In this document: piece by piece, positions 56,857-64,000 of the stretch
Layout of the letters: every line of letters begins with the position of its first letter
Numbering within the stretch: the stretch's first letter is position 1
DNA from: Nocardia niwae NBRC 108934 = DSM 45340
Lineage (GTDB): Bacteria > Actinomycetota > Actinomycetes > Mycobacteriales > Mycobacteriaceae
Direction of reading: 5' to 3'
Assembly: GCF_001613465.1 (NCBI RefSeq)
Contig: NZ_BDCK01000031.1
Span: 62,001 to 126,000 of the forward strand
DNA length: 64,000 bases
Made by a program: the position numbers and the translations under genes
Notes under the pieces: generated by a model
Databases searched by the model: none
The model's input: the letters and a program-made list of their open reading frames with translations, nothing else
What the model was told of the DNA's origin: nothing

Positions 56857-59301
56857 ATGCGCCTGGATCCCGACGCTGTCCAGGCCGTCGGTTCCGCGGA
56901 CGCGCCGCCCCGGCTCTCGGAGGTGGTGACCCGGCGCCTCGCCGAGGATCCAGCGGTCACGCCCTCGGTCACGCGCACCGTGCTGCGCGCCCTCGGGGCC
57001 GCCGAATCGGACGACGCCGCAACGGCCTTCGATCACTCCGGGATCTTCCTGAGCGCCATCCGGGTGTGCGGTTTCCGCGGCATCGGTCCCGAGACGACGC
57101 TCCAGCTGCCGCCCGGACCAGGTCTCACGCTCGTGGTCGGCCGCAACGGCAGCGGCAAATCCAGTTTCGCCGAGGCCGCCGAAATGGCCTTGACCGGCGG
57201 AAACCGCAGGTGGGACGGTCGGTCGGCGGCCTGGCGGGAAGGCTGGCGCAATCTCCACGAGGGCGCGGCCGCTCGCATCGAGCTGGAGTTGCTCACCGCC
57301 GGTGACGCGCCGCGGCTCACCATCGCCAAGGAATGGACGGCCGAAGCCGACCTGCCGGACGCGCACTGGACCCAGCGGTTCCCGCCCGCGCCGCCGTCGG
57401 CGTTCGACATGGACCGGTGGGCGGCCCAGCTCGAGCTCTACCGTCCGTTCCTGTCCTACAGCGAACTCGGCGCGCTGGTGGACGGGAAGCCGAGCGACCT
57501 GTTCGACGCGCTGCACCAGCTGCTCGGACTCGACGAACTCACCCTGGCGCAGGAACGCATCCGGATGCGCCGCCTGGAACTGGAACGCGCGGTGCGGGAT
57601 TCGCGTCAGGAGCGGTTGGAGCTGCTGGAGCTGCTCGCTTCGGTGGCCGACGACCGGGCGGTGCGGGTGGCCGGATTGCTGCGGCCCGCCCAACCGGATC
57701 TCGCCGCGGTGGGCCGCGAAGTGCTGGGCGCGGTGGACGACCCGGCAGGCCCGGACGGCTTGCGGGCGATCGTGCGGCTCGCGCTGCCCGACGACGCCGA
57801 AGTCGAGGCGGTGGCCACCCGGCTCGAAGCATGGGGCGCGGCCATCGCCGAGGGCGCCACCGAGGACGCCGAAGCCGATCTGCGCCTGCTCGAACTGCTG
57901 CGCACGGCGCGGGCGCATCAGGCGGCGACCGGGCCCTGCCCGTGCCCGGTGTGCGGCCGCGGCGCACTGGACGAGGCCTGGGCGCGCGAGACCGACAGGG
58001 TCATCGAGCGGCTCGCCGCCCGGGTGGACGCGCTCACCACCGCCCGTGTCGAGCTCGGCGACGCCGTGCGGGCCGCGCAGGCGCTTCCCGACCTCGTTCC
58101 CGCCGAATTGGATTTCGATCCGCGAAATCCGCCGTCGGTCGACACCACGGCGGTGCGCGAGGCCTGGGCCGAGTGGGCCGCGCTGACCACCACCGAGTAC
58201 ACCCCGGATCTGCCCGGCCGGTTGCGCAGCGCGCACACGCGGCTGGTGGACGAACTCGACCTGCTGCAGAAAGGCACCCGCAAGGAACTGGACCGCCTCG
58301 ACGAGGTGTGGACGCCGCTGGTGCCGCGGATCGTGACCTGGCTCGAGGGCGCCCGTGAGGTGGCCGCGCACGCGGCGGAACTGCGCACGGTGAAGAAGGC
58401 CGAGGACTGGCTGAAGTCGGCCACCGCGGGTCTGCGCGGCGAGCGCATGACGCCGCTGGAGACGACGGCCCGCTGGGTGTGGCGCACGCTGCGGCAGCAG
58501 AGCAACGTCGAACTGGGCGCGATTCGCCTGCAGGGCAACGCGGGCACCGCGCGCCGCGTGCTGCTCGACGTGACCGTCGACGAGGTGGACGGGGCCGCGC
58601 TGGGCGTGATGAGCCAGGGCGAGTTGCACGCGCTGGGTCTGTCGCTGTTCCTGCCGCGCGCCACGGTGGAGGAGAGCCCGTTCCGTTTCGTCATGATCGA
58701 CGACCCGGTGCAGGCGATGGATCCGGCCAAGGTGGATGGTCTGGCCCAGGTGCTCGCCACGGTGGCCTGGACCCGTCAGGTGGTGGTCTTCACCCATGAC
58801 GAGCGCCTCGCCGAAGCGGTGCGGCGGATGCAGCTCGACGCGACCGTGCTCGAAGTGCAGCGCCGTGACCGCTCGGTGGTCGAGGTGCGGGTGTCCAGCG
58901 ATCCGATCCGCCGTTATCTCGACGACGCCCGCGCCCTGGTGCGCACGCCCCAGCTGCCCGCGGCGATCGCCGACGAACTGGTGGCCACCTGCTGCCGTTC
59001 CGCGGTGGAGGCGGCCAGTCTGGCCAGGGCGCGGCGCACCCTGCTGGCCGCGGGCATGAATCACCGTGAGGTGGAACGCCACATCGATGCCGCCCACTCC
59101 ACCAGGGCGAAGGTGGCGCTGGCGGTCTTCGGAGTCGGCAGCAAGGTCGACGACCTGAACAAGAACCTCGTCGCGCGGGAAGGACGGTGGGTGGTGGACG
59201 CGCTGCGCGACGCCACGGCGGGCGCGCACGTGCCGATCGGGCGGGACATGCGCGAGCTGATCGGTGAGACCGAGAAGTTCGTCGCGTGGCTGGCCCGGTG
59301 A
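56857..59301 (+). CDS. Rad50/SMC-like ATPase with zinc hook
   Basis: 814 aa. Walker A GRNGSGKSSF (95-104) in a RecF/Rad50-type N-terminal domain (SAIRVCGFRGIGPETTLQL). A helical coiled-coil arm (about 225-350) leads to a zinc-hook-like CPCPVCG (361-367), and a returning helical arm follows to about 540. The C-terminal domain has signature-like VMSQGELHALGLS (584-596), Walker B FVMIDDPVQAMD (second acidic Asp instead of Glu), and the H-loop VVVFTHDERL. Such ATPases bind DNA ends or bridge DNA. No nuclease gene is adjacent. Divergent from the SWIM/MoxR cassette; the next gene starts 7 nt after its stop. Confidence 0.88.
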   Translation: MRLDPDAVQAVGSADAPPRLSEVVTRRLAEDPAVTPSVTRTVLRALGAAESDDAATAFDHSGIFLSAIRVCGFRGIGPETTLQLPPGPGLTLVVGRNGSGKSSFAEAAEMALTGGNRRWDGRSAAWREGWRNLHEGAAARIELELLTAGDAPRLTIAKEWTAEADLPDAHWTQRFPPAPPSAFDMDRWAAQLELYRPFLSYSELGALVDGKPSDLFDALHQLLGLDELTLAQERIRMRRLELERAVRDSRQERLELLELLASVADDRAVRVAGLLRPAQPDLAAVGREVLGAVDDPAGPDGLRAIVRLALPDDAEVEAVATRLEAWGAAIAEGATEDAEADLRLLELLRTARAHQAATGPCPCPVCGRGALDEAWARETDRVIERLAARVDALTTARVELGDAVRAAQALPDLVPAELDFDPRNPPSVDTTAVREAWAEWAALTTTEYTPDLPGRLRSAHTRLVDELDLLQKGTRKELDRLDEVWTPLVPRIVTWLEGAREVAAHAAELRTVKKAEDWLKSATAGLRGERMTPLETTARWVWRTLRQQSNVELGAIRLQGNAGTARRVLLDVTVDEVDGAALGVMSQGELHALGLSLFLPRATVEESPFRFVMIDDPVQAMDPAKVDGLAQVLATVAWTRQVVVFTHDERLAEAVRRMQLDATVLEVQRRDRSVVEVRVSSDPIRRYLDDARALVRTPQLPAAIADELVATCCRSAVEAASLARARRTLLAAGMNHREVERHIDAAHSTRAKVALAVFGVGSKVDDLNKNLVAREGRWVVDALRDATAGAHVPIGRDMRELIGETEKFVAWLAR

Positions 59302-59308
59302 AGCGCCG

Positions 59309-59791
59309 ATGAGCGGACGGCGCAGGCCGGTCGGCGCGCGCCGCGGACCCGCCGGCGGCGGTCGCGGGCCCCGGCCCGGACGGCGTGGGCGGAACGACGG
59401 AGCGCACCGGCCGCGCGCCGATCGGCCGTCGGTGGCCGAGCGGCTGGAGACCGTGGATCTGCTGCTCGCCGGATCGGTGACCGACGCCGGCGGGCTGTGG
59501 TCCCGGGCGACGGCCTGGATTCTGCGGATCGCCTTGGAGCAGGCCGTGGACGAACTGTGGCTGCGGCTGGCGCCCCCGCTGGTCCGTTGCCCGATGCGGG
59601 CGCAGCTGATCGCGCTGCGCGCCTTCGCGGGACCGGACGTGGCGGCGCGCGTGGCGGTGCTCTGGGCGGCGCTGTCGCGCGCGGCCCACCACCATGACTA
59701 CGAGCTCGCGCCGAGCGTCACCGATCTGCGGCGCTGGCGGGAGCAGACCCTGGCCTTGGCCGCGGATCTGGCGGCCGTGCAGGCGCGCTGA
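59309..59791 (+). CDS. 160-aa partner protein of the Rad50-like ATPase
   Basis: Start ATG 59309, 7 nt after the ATPase stop. The first 50 residues are Arg/Gly/Pro-rich and probably disordered (MSGRRRPVGARRGPAGGGR). The rest is helical: SVAERLETVDLLLAGSVTD, LWSRATAWILRIALEQAVDELW, and then LRAFAGPDVAARVAVLWAAL. A His-His-His-Asp patch near the end (RAAHHHDYELAPSVTDLRRW) might be functional. No family recognised. The close spacing implies that it works with the ATPase. Confidence 0.75.
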   Translation: MSGRRRPVGARRGPAGGGRGPRPGRRGRNDGAHRPRADRPSVAERLETVDLLLAGSVTDAGGLWSRATAWILRIALEQAVDELWLRLAPPLVRCPMRAQLIALRAFAGPDVAARVAVLWAALSRAAHHHDYELAPSVTDLRRWREQTLALAADLAAVQAR

Positions 59792-60105
59792 GACCCGGCC
59801 ATGGTGCGGAACGCGCAGGCAGGAGCGACGGCGTGCGCGCATCGGGGTTGGCGGCGGCCGCGGGTCTGCCTGTCGGGCGCCACGCCGGAAGACGACCGCG
59901 GAGCGGATCGGACCGCGGGCGGTTGGCGAGTTCGCGTATGCGAGGCCCGCGCAAGCCGACGAGCGCGGAGTGAGCAATCATGACCGGAGACGGCGACGAG
60001 CGTGCCTACGGCGGGCACCGCTGCGGCCGGGCGGTGCACGGTGTGCGCGAGCAGGATCTGAGCGTTGCGCAGAAAGTATGTCGCCCGGCCGGACGGAGGC
60101 ACGAT
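59792..60105. other. Intergenic region, no supported gene
   Basis: 314 nt between the ATPase partner and the YchJ leader ORF. Short frames here lack ribosome-binding sites and have unremarkable Arg/Gly-rich translations. It likely carries the promoter of the YchJ operon; no clear hairpin seen. Confidence 0.45.
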
Positions 60106-60180
60106 ATGAGTGGATCGGGACAGGCGTTGGAGAGCGTGACCATGCAGTGTCCCACTGGGGTCGGAAAGGACAAGGCATGA
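60106..60180 (+). CDS. 24-aa leader ORF coupled to ychJ
   Basis: GGAGG lies 6 nt before ATG 60106, a better site than most in the window. The product MSGSGQALESVTMQCPTGVG ends Lys-Asp-Lys-Ala, and its TGA overlaps the YchJ ATG at 60177 (ATGA). It could be a regulatory upstream ORF whose translation opens the next start. No homologue known to me. Confidence 0.45.
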   Translation: MSGSGQALESVTMQCPTGVGKDKA

Positions 60181-60566
60181 CCGAAACCCGACGGTGCCCG
60201 TGCGGGCGTGGTGGGACGTTCGACGAATGCTGTGGTCCGGTGCTGAGCGGCGAGCGTCCCGCGCCCACCGCCGAGGCGCTGATGCGCTCGCGCTACACCG
60301 CGTTCACCGTGGGCGATGTCGACTACCTGCTGCGTTCCTGGCATCCGCGCACCCGCCCGACCGCCTTGACCCTCGATCCCGCCCAGCGCTGGCTGTTCCT
60401 GGAAATCACCCGGACCGACCGCGGCGGACTGTTCGACGAGACCGGCACGGTGGAGTTCATCGCGCACTTCCGCGACGCGGACGGGCGCGCAGCCCTGCGC
60501 GAGACCAGCAGGTTCGCCCGATCCGATGGCGCCTGGCTCTACCTGGACGGCACGCACGCCGACTGA
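60177..60566 (+). CDS. YchJ-family protein (UPF0225) with SEC-C zinc motif
   Basis: 129 aa. The N-terminus RCPCGRGGTFDECCGPVLSG is the SEC-C-type metal-binding motif with four Cys. The remainder (ALMRSRYTAFTVGDVDYLLRSWHP, then DETGTVEFIAHFRD) matches the YchJ family, a small cystatin-like fold with no fixed function. It is translated from an ATGA overlap with the leader ORF; the SelW-like gene follows 18 nt later. Confidence 0.9.
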   Translation: MTETRRCPCGRGGTFDECCGPVLSGERPAPTAEALMRSRYTAFTVGDVDYLLRSWHPRTRPTALTLDPAQRWLFLEITRTDRGGLFDETGTVEFIAHFRDADGRAALRETSRFARSDGAWLYLDGTHAD

Positions 60567-60584
60567 CCGGTAGCGTCAGCGGGC

Positions 60585-60860
60585 ATGGCACGCGTGGCGA
60601 TCGAGTACTGCACCCAATGCCGCTGGCTGCTGCGGGCCAGCTGGATGGCGCAGGAACTGCTCAGCACGTTCGCTACCGACCTGGACGAGGTCGCGCTGCT
60701 CCCGGGTTCGGGCGGTGTCTTCCGGATCACCGTCGACGGCGAGCAGATCTGGGAGCGCAAGACCGACGGCGGCTTCCCCGAGATCGCGGTGCTGAAGCAG
60801 CGGGTTCGCGATCGAGTGGCACCCGAGCGCGACCTCGGTCACGTGGACCGGCGCGACTGA
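60585..60860 (+). CDS. SelW/SelT/Rdx-family thioredoxin-like protein
   Basis: 91 aa. MARVAIEYCTQCRWLLRA carries the CxxC redox motif (Cys9 and Cys12) at the end of the first strand, as in Rdx/SelW proteins, with Cys in place of selenocysteine. The segment VALLPGSGGVFRITVDGEQIW and the final GGFPEIAVLKQRVRD complete the family pattern. Likely a small thiol-redox protein. The stop is 9 nt from the convergent FmdB gene. Confidence 0.88.
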   Translation: MARVAIEYCTQCRWLLRASWMAQELLSTFATDLDEVALLPGSGGVFRITVDGEQIWERKTDGGFPEIAVLKQRVRDRVAPERDLGHVDRRD

Positions 60861-60869
60861 CACGGGGAG

Positions 60870-61097
60870 TCAGCCGCAGCAGCCACCACCGCAGCAGCCG
60901 CCACCGGCCGGAGGCGCCGCGGGGCCCGGCACGGGCGCGCTCGCGCCGCCCCGGGAGACGGTGGCGAAGGTGGTCAGCAGTTTGACCGTGTCGTCGTGGC
61001 CGATCGGGCAGGTCGCCGGCGCCGACGATTCCGCCATCGGACGGGTCACCTCGAACGTGTCGCCGCAACTGCGGCACCGATAGCTGTAACTCGGCAT
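60870..61097 (-). CDS. FmdB-family zinc-ribbon protein with Cys-rich tail
   Basis: 75 aa from ATG 61097. PSYSYRCRSCGDTFEV (Cys8 and Cys11) is the first knuckle of the FmdB ribbon and ATCPIGHDDTV the second, where one of the usual Cys is His. The C-terminus is a Gly/Pro linker ending GGGCCGGGCCG, two Cys pairs that could bind a metal. FmdB proteins are putative regulators with no proven target. Convergent with the SelW-like gene. Confidence 0.85.
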   Translation of the reverse strand: MPSYSYRCRSCGDTFEVTRPMAESSAPATCPIGHDDTVKLLTTFATVSRGGASAPVPGPAAPPAGGGCCGGGCCG

Positions 61098-61215
61098 CCG
61101 CTCAGTGTAGGGCCTGCGCCGGTGGGGCGTTCGGATCGGCGTGCGCGGAACTCTTCGCAGCGGCGTGCCGCGTCCGTACCGTGCTGGGCAGCGCGGCGAT
61201 GAAGAGGTGACGGCG

Positions 61216-61323
61216 ATGGCGGACGGCAGCGCGGGAGCGGTTCTGCGAGCATTGCTCGAGCTGGGCCCGGCTCCGCGCAGCGCGATCTTGGGGAGCGGAG
61301 GCATCCTTCCGGCTATCGGATAG
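61216..61323 (+). pseudogene. 35-codon remnant resembling the N-terminus of a ROK/MarR-like HTH regulator
   Basis: ATG 61216 follows GAAGAGG. The product MADGSAGAVLRALLELGPAP continues RSAILGSGGILPAIG to a TAG stop. The first half reads like helix 1 and the turn of a ROK-type winged HTH (AVLxALLELGPxxRSAI), but the recognition helix and everything after it are missing. It may be a leftover of a deleted regulator or an unrelated small peptide. Its last codons lie inside a perfect palindrome. Confidence 0.3.
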
Positions 61324-61327
61324 CCGG
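61309..61327. promoter_or_regulatory. Perfect 19-nt palindrome upstream of the carboxylesterase
   Basis: CCGGCTATC-G-GATAGCCGG has 9-bp arms around a single base. It is 148 nt upstream of the carboxylesterase ATG and overlaps the end of the regulator-like remnant. It could be an operator or, as RNA, a 7-bp stem with a 5-nt loop acting as a terminator. Confidence 0.55.
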
Positions 61328-61475
61328 CCGCCGCCGTGATCGATTCGACACCACCGCCCCGGACGAGGGTCTGAACAGCGGATGAATGCGGGCTGTCGCG
61401 GCGCTGTCACCGCATCGCGACGCTGACGTGCTGATCTTCGACGTACCCTCGAAAAGAAGGATGAGGAGGTCCGCG

Positions 61476-63071
61476 ATGCGCGCTCAGTTCTCCGAGGCGG
61501 TGCCCGGTCCCGACGGCTTCGCCGAGCCCATCGCGCGAACGACCTACGGCGACGTCCGCGGCGTGCGCGAGGGCTCGGTATCCGTCTGGCGCAGCATCCC
61601 CTATGCCGCCGCCCCCACCGGACCGGCCCGGTTCGCGCCACCGCAGCCTCCGCAGCTCTGGGCGGGAGTGCGCGACTGCACCGCGTTCGGGCAGATCGCC
61701 CCGCAGACGATGGGCACCATGGTCCCCATCGACTCGGGCCTGACCATGGGCGAGGACTGCCTGTGGCTCAACGTCTGGTCACCGCGGCCGGAGACCGGCG
61801 ACCCCGATCGCGTCGCGGACACCGCGCCGCGCCCGGTGCTGGTCTGGCTGCACGGCGGCGCGTACTGCCTCGGCACCGCCGCGCAGCAGATCTACGACGG
61901 ACGCAAGCTGGCCGCGACCGGTGACGTCGTGGTCGTCGGGGTGAACTACCGCCTCGGCGCGCTGGGTTTCCTCGACCTCTCCTCGCTCGGCGGCGACTTC
62001 GCGCCGAACCTCGGCCTGCACGACCAGATCGCCGCACTGGAGTGGGTGCGCGACAACATCGCCGCGTTCGGCGGCGATGCGGGCAACGTCACACTCTTCG
62101 GCGAATCCTCCGGCGCCGGCTGCGTCACGGCACTGCTCACCGCACCGCGCGCGGCGGGCCTGTTCCACAAGGCGATCGCGCAGAGCCCTCCCGCCACCAC
62201 GGTCTTCGGGCCGGAGCGGGCCGCGACCGTCGCGCAGCGCTTTCTCGAGTTGATCGAGCTGCCCGCGACACGGGCCAAGGAGCTGCTGGAATGCCCGATC
62301 GAGCGGATCGTGGCCGCGGCGGGCGTCCTGCTCGACGAGGTACCGCTCAAGGAGCCGGGCAGGCTGGCGGCCGCGCCCGTGGTCGACGGCGATCTGCTGC
62401 CGACCTACCCGATCGACCGGTTCCAGCGCGGAGGATCGCACCGGGTGCCGTTGATGATCGGGACGAACAAGGACGAGGCGTCGCTGTTCCGGTTGCTGCG
62501 CTCGCCGATCATGCCGGTGACTCCGGACGCGGTGAACGCGATGCTGCGGGACGTCGCGGCGGGCCACCCGGAGCTGTCCGCGGAGCGGATCGCCGAGATC
62601 ACGTCGGCCTATCCGGATCTCAACAAGGCGCGCGGCGCGCTGGCGATGTCCACCGACGCGGCGTTCCGGATGCCCGCGCACTGGGTGGCCGACGGTCACG
62701 CCGAGCATTCGCCCACCTGGATGTACCGCTTCGACTACGCCACCCCGATGCTGCGCGCGGCCCGGGTCGGCGCCGGTCACGCCACCGAATTGCCTTATGT
62801 CTTCGGCAATTTCGGCACGCTCAACCTCGACCCCACGTTCTGGCTCGGCGGGCGCAAAGCGGCCACGGAGGTCTCCGGGCGGATGATCCGCCGCTGGCTG
62901 GCCTTCGCCGCGCACGGCGTCCCCGCCGCCCTCGACGGCTCCAAGCACTGGCCGCCTTACCGCCTGCCCGCCCGCACTACCTTGCTGATCGACGGCGTCG
63001 ACCGTGTGGTCGACGATCCGGACCGCGACCTGCACACCGCCTGGGGACAGCAAGCCGTCGGGTTCTCCTAG
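61476..63071 (+). CDS. Type-B carboxylesterase/lipase
   Basis: 531 aa from ATG 61476, preceded by GAGGAGG. The oxyanion-hole motif HGGAY (126-130), nucleophile Ser211 in FGESSGAG, an acidic residue in IGTNKDEASLF, and a C-terminal His candidate (FAAHGVPAALDG) are present, along with the EDCLWLNVW segment typical of type-B esterases. Active on ester bonds of small or lipid-like substrates; the range is unknown. No signal peptide, so likely cytosolic. The stop is 162 nt before the convergent nucleotidyltransferase end. Confidence 0.9.
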   Translation: MRAQFSEAVPGPDGFAEPIARTTYGDVRGVREGSVSVWRSIPYAAAPTGPARFAPPQPPQLWAGVRDCTAFGQIAPQTMGTMVPIDSGLTMGEDCLWLNVWSPRPETGDPDRVADTAPRPVLVWLHGGAYCLGTAAQQIYDGRKLAATGDVVVVGVNYRLGALGFLDLSSLGGDFAPNLGLHDQIAALEWVRDNIAAFGGDAGNVTLFGESSGAGCVTALLTAPRAAGLFHKAIAQSPPATTVFGPERAATVAQRFLELIELPATRAKELLECPIERIVAAAGVLLDEVPLKEPGRLAAAPVVDGDLLPTYPIDRFQRGGSHRVPLMIGTNKDEASLFRLLRSPIMPVTPDAVNAMLRDVAAGHPELSAERIAEITSAYPDLNKARGALAMSTDAAFRMPAHWVADGHAEHSPTWMYRFDYATPMLRAARVGAGHATELPYVFGNFGTLNLDPTFWLGGRKAATEVSGRMIRRWLAFAAHGVPAALDGSKHWPPYRLPARTTLLIDGVDRVVDDPDRDLHTAWGQQAVGFS

Positions 63072-63233
63072 CTTTAGCGCTGTCCGCCGCCCTCGGGGTG
63101 GCGGCGTCCGCGCGCCCGGACCCGAGTTTCGACCGCAGACCGGCGTCCCTCGGGGAAACTTCCCGCCACGTTGCCGGTCAGCGCGGTCCCGAGTGGACGC
63201 CGCTTCGTGCGGCAGCGGAGAGCGGAACGAACC

Positions 63234-64000
63234 TCAGACGTCGGTGGAGAAGCGGATGCCGCCGTCGGGGATCTCCACGCCGGGCCACACGCGGGCTCCG
63301 CGCAGCAGTTCGCAGCGGGCGCCGATGTTCGCGCCGTCGCCGATGACGCCGTCGCGGACGAGCGCGCGCGGGCCGATACGCGCCCCGAACCCGATGATCG
63401 TGCGCTCGACCGTGGCGCCCGCCTCGATCACCGCGCCGTCGAAGACGACCGCGCCGTCCAGGCGCGCGCCCGCGCCGATCTCGGCGCCGCGGCCGACGAC
63501 CGTGCCGCCGATGAGCAGCGCTCCCGGCGCGACGCCCGCGCCGGGATGGACCAGCGACTCGCCCCGCTGACCGGGCAGGGCGGGGGAGGGCGCGATGCCG
63601 CGGACCAGGTCGGCGGAACCGCGGACGAAGTCCTCGGGGGTGCCCATGTCGCGCCAGTAGGACGCGTCGACGTACCCCTGGAGGCGGGCGCCCTCGGTCA
63701 GCAGCGCGGGGAACACCTCGCGCTCCACCGACACCGGACGCCCGGCCGGGATCTTCTCGATGTACTCGCGGCGGAAGACGTAGCACCCGGCATTGATCTG
63801 GTCGGTCGGCGGGTCCTGGGTCTTCTCCAGGAATGCGGTGACCCGGCCGTCCTCGTCGGTGGGCACACAGCCGAACGCGCGCGGGTCGCTGACCCGGACC
63901 AGATGCAGCGTGACGTCGGCGCGGGTCGACTCGTGGGTGTCGAGCACCGCGCCGAGGTCGGTGCCGCCGAGCACATCGCCGTTGAACACCATGACGTTGT
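63234..64000 (-). CDS. Mannose-1-phosphate guanylyltransferase-like protein, C-terminal part
   Basis: Partial; about 255 codons, with the N-terminus beyond the right edge. The visible part starts in the nucleotidyltransferase domain (VFNGDVLGGTDLGAVLDTH, with the metal-binding GD), continues through FLEKTQDPPTDQINAGCYVF and VEREVFPALL to YVDASYWRDMGTPEDF, and ends in left-handed beta-helix repeats (GALLIGGTVVGRGAEIGAG and following). That layout matches GDP-mannose pyrophosphorylases, which make GDP-mannose for mannolipids and lipoarabinomannan in mycolic-acid bacteria. Other NDP-sugar pyrophosphorylases remain possible. Confidence 0.85.
   Translation of the reverse strand, partial: NVMVFNGDVLGGTDLGAVLDTHESTRADVTLHLVRVSDPRAFGCVPTDEDGRVTAFLEKTQDPPTDQINAGCYVFRREYIEKIPAGRPVSVEREVFPALLTEGARLQGYVDASYWRDMGTPEDFVRGSADLVRGIAPSPALPGQRGESLVHPGAGVAPGALLIGGTVVGRGAEIGAGARLDGAVVFDGAVIEAGATVERTIIGFGARIGPRALVRDGVIGDGANIGARCELLRGARVWPGVEIPDGGIRFSTDV

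Noticed and set aside
59980..60180. 66-codon ORF before ychJ
   Set aside because: Weak start context; only its last 24 codons have a strong ribosome-binding site, and those are reported as the leader ORF.

Overview
The window looks like chromosomal DNA of a mycolic-acid-containing actinomycete, most likely Nocardia or a close relative. The reasons are very high GC, frequent GTG and TTG starts, many 4-nt ATGA/GTGA overlaps, and a characteristic gene set: the kgd-type 2-oxoglutarate decarboxylase, an EspG-type ESX chaperone next to PE/PPE-like genes, a mycobacterial PtpB-type phosphatase, paired FadE-type dehydrogenases and clustered Ser/Thr kinases. The genus is inferred from memory of gene families, not from a search. 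No rRNA, tRNA, CRISPR array, insertion sequence or phage gene was recognised.

Layout. 1-7 kb (minus): the 5' end of kgd, a full-size fused ABC exporter, and a three-gene unit (EcsC-like protein, ABC ATPase, ABC-2 permease). 7-13 kb: an ECM4-type transferase, an enoyl-CoA hydratase, an acyl-CoA-synthetase-like protein without its C-terminal domain, a PtpB-like phosphatase, a TetR-like protein without a visible DNA-binding helix, and a fold-III PLP protein. 13-20.5 kb: a RecB-nuclease/helicase homologue whose catalytic motifs are eroded, a DEAD-box RNA helicase, a nitrilase-family hydrolase, a phosphoribosyltransferase and a gamma-carbonic-anhydrase-like protein. 20.9-24.2 kb (minus): an orphan ESX trio (small alpha-helical protein, PPE-like protein, EspG) with an alpha/beta hydrolase upstream.

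24-33 kb is mixed metabolism: a secreted beta-propeller, a WYL regulator divergent from an epoxide hydrolase with a clean palindrome between them, a secreted protein, two adjacent acyl-CoA dehydrogenases, a lipoprotein, a small membrane protein, a GNAT acetyltransferase and a MerR regulator. 34-38.7 kb (minus) holds three tandem paralogous Ser/Thr kinases. Two carry the same two-cysteine extracellular domain and the third is soluble. 38.8-48.2 kb: endonuclease IV, a structured intergenic region, a TauD-type dioxygenase, a CaiB-type CoA-transferase coupled through a 55-codon ORF to an HMG-CoA-lyase-like enzyme, a MacB/FtsX-type ABC pair, a PAP2 protein, a 30-codon peptide gene and a broken SRPBCC-like remnant.

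48.4-59.8 kb is the most system-like region. A minus-strand operon encodes a SWIM zinc-finger/HEAT-like protein, a MoxR AAA+ ATPase, a DUF5682-like protein, two mini-ORFs and a VWA protein, all joined by 4-nt overlaps. Divergent from it is a two-gene unit with a Rad50-like zinc-hook ATPase and a 160-aa partner. The parts resemble AAA+/VWA chaperone modules and SMC-like DNA-end ATPases seen in stress or conflict islands, but nothing in the sequence proves a defence role.

60-64 kb: YchJ (with a coupled 24-codon leader ORF), a SelW-like protein, an FmdB-type zinc ribbon, a regulator remnant ending in a perfect palindrome, a type-B carboxylesterase, and the 3' part of a mannose-1-phosphate guanylyltransferase that runs off the right edge.
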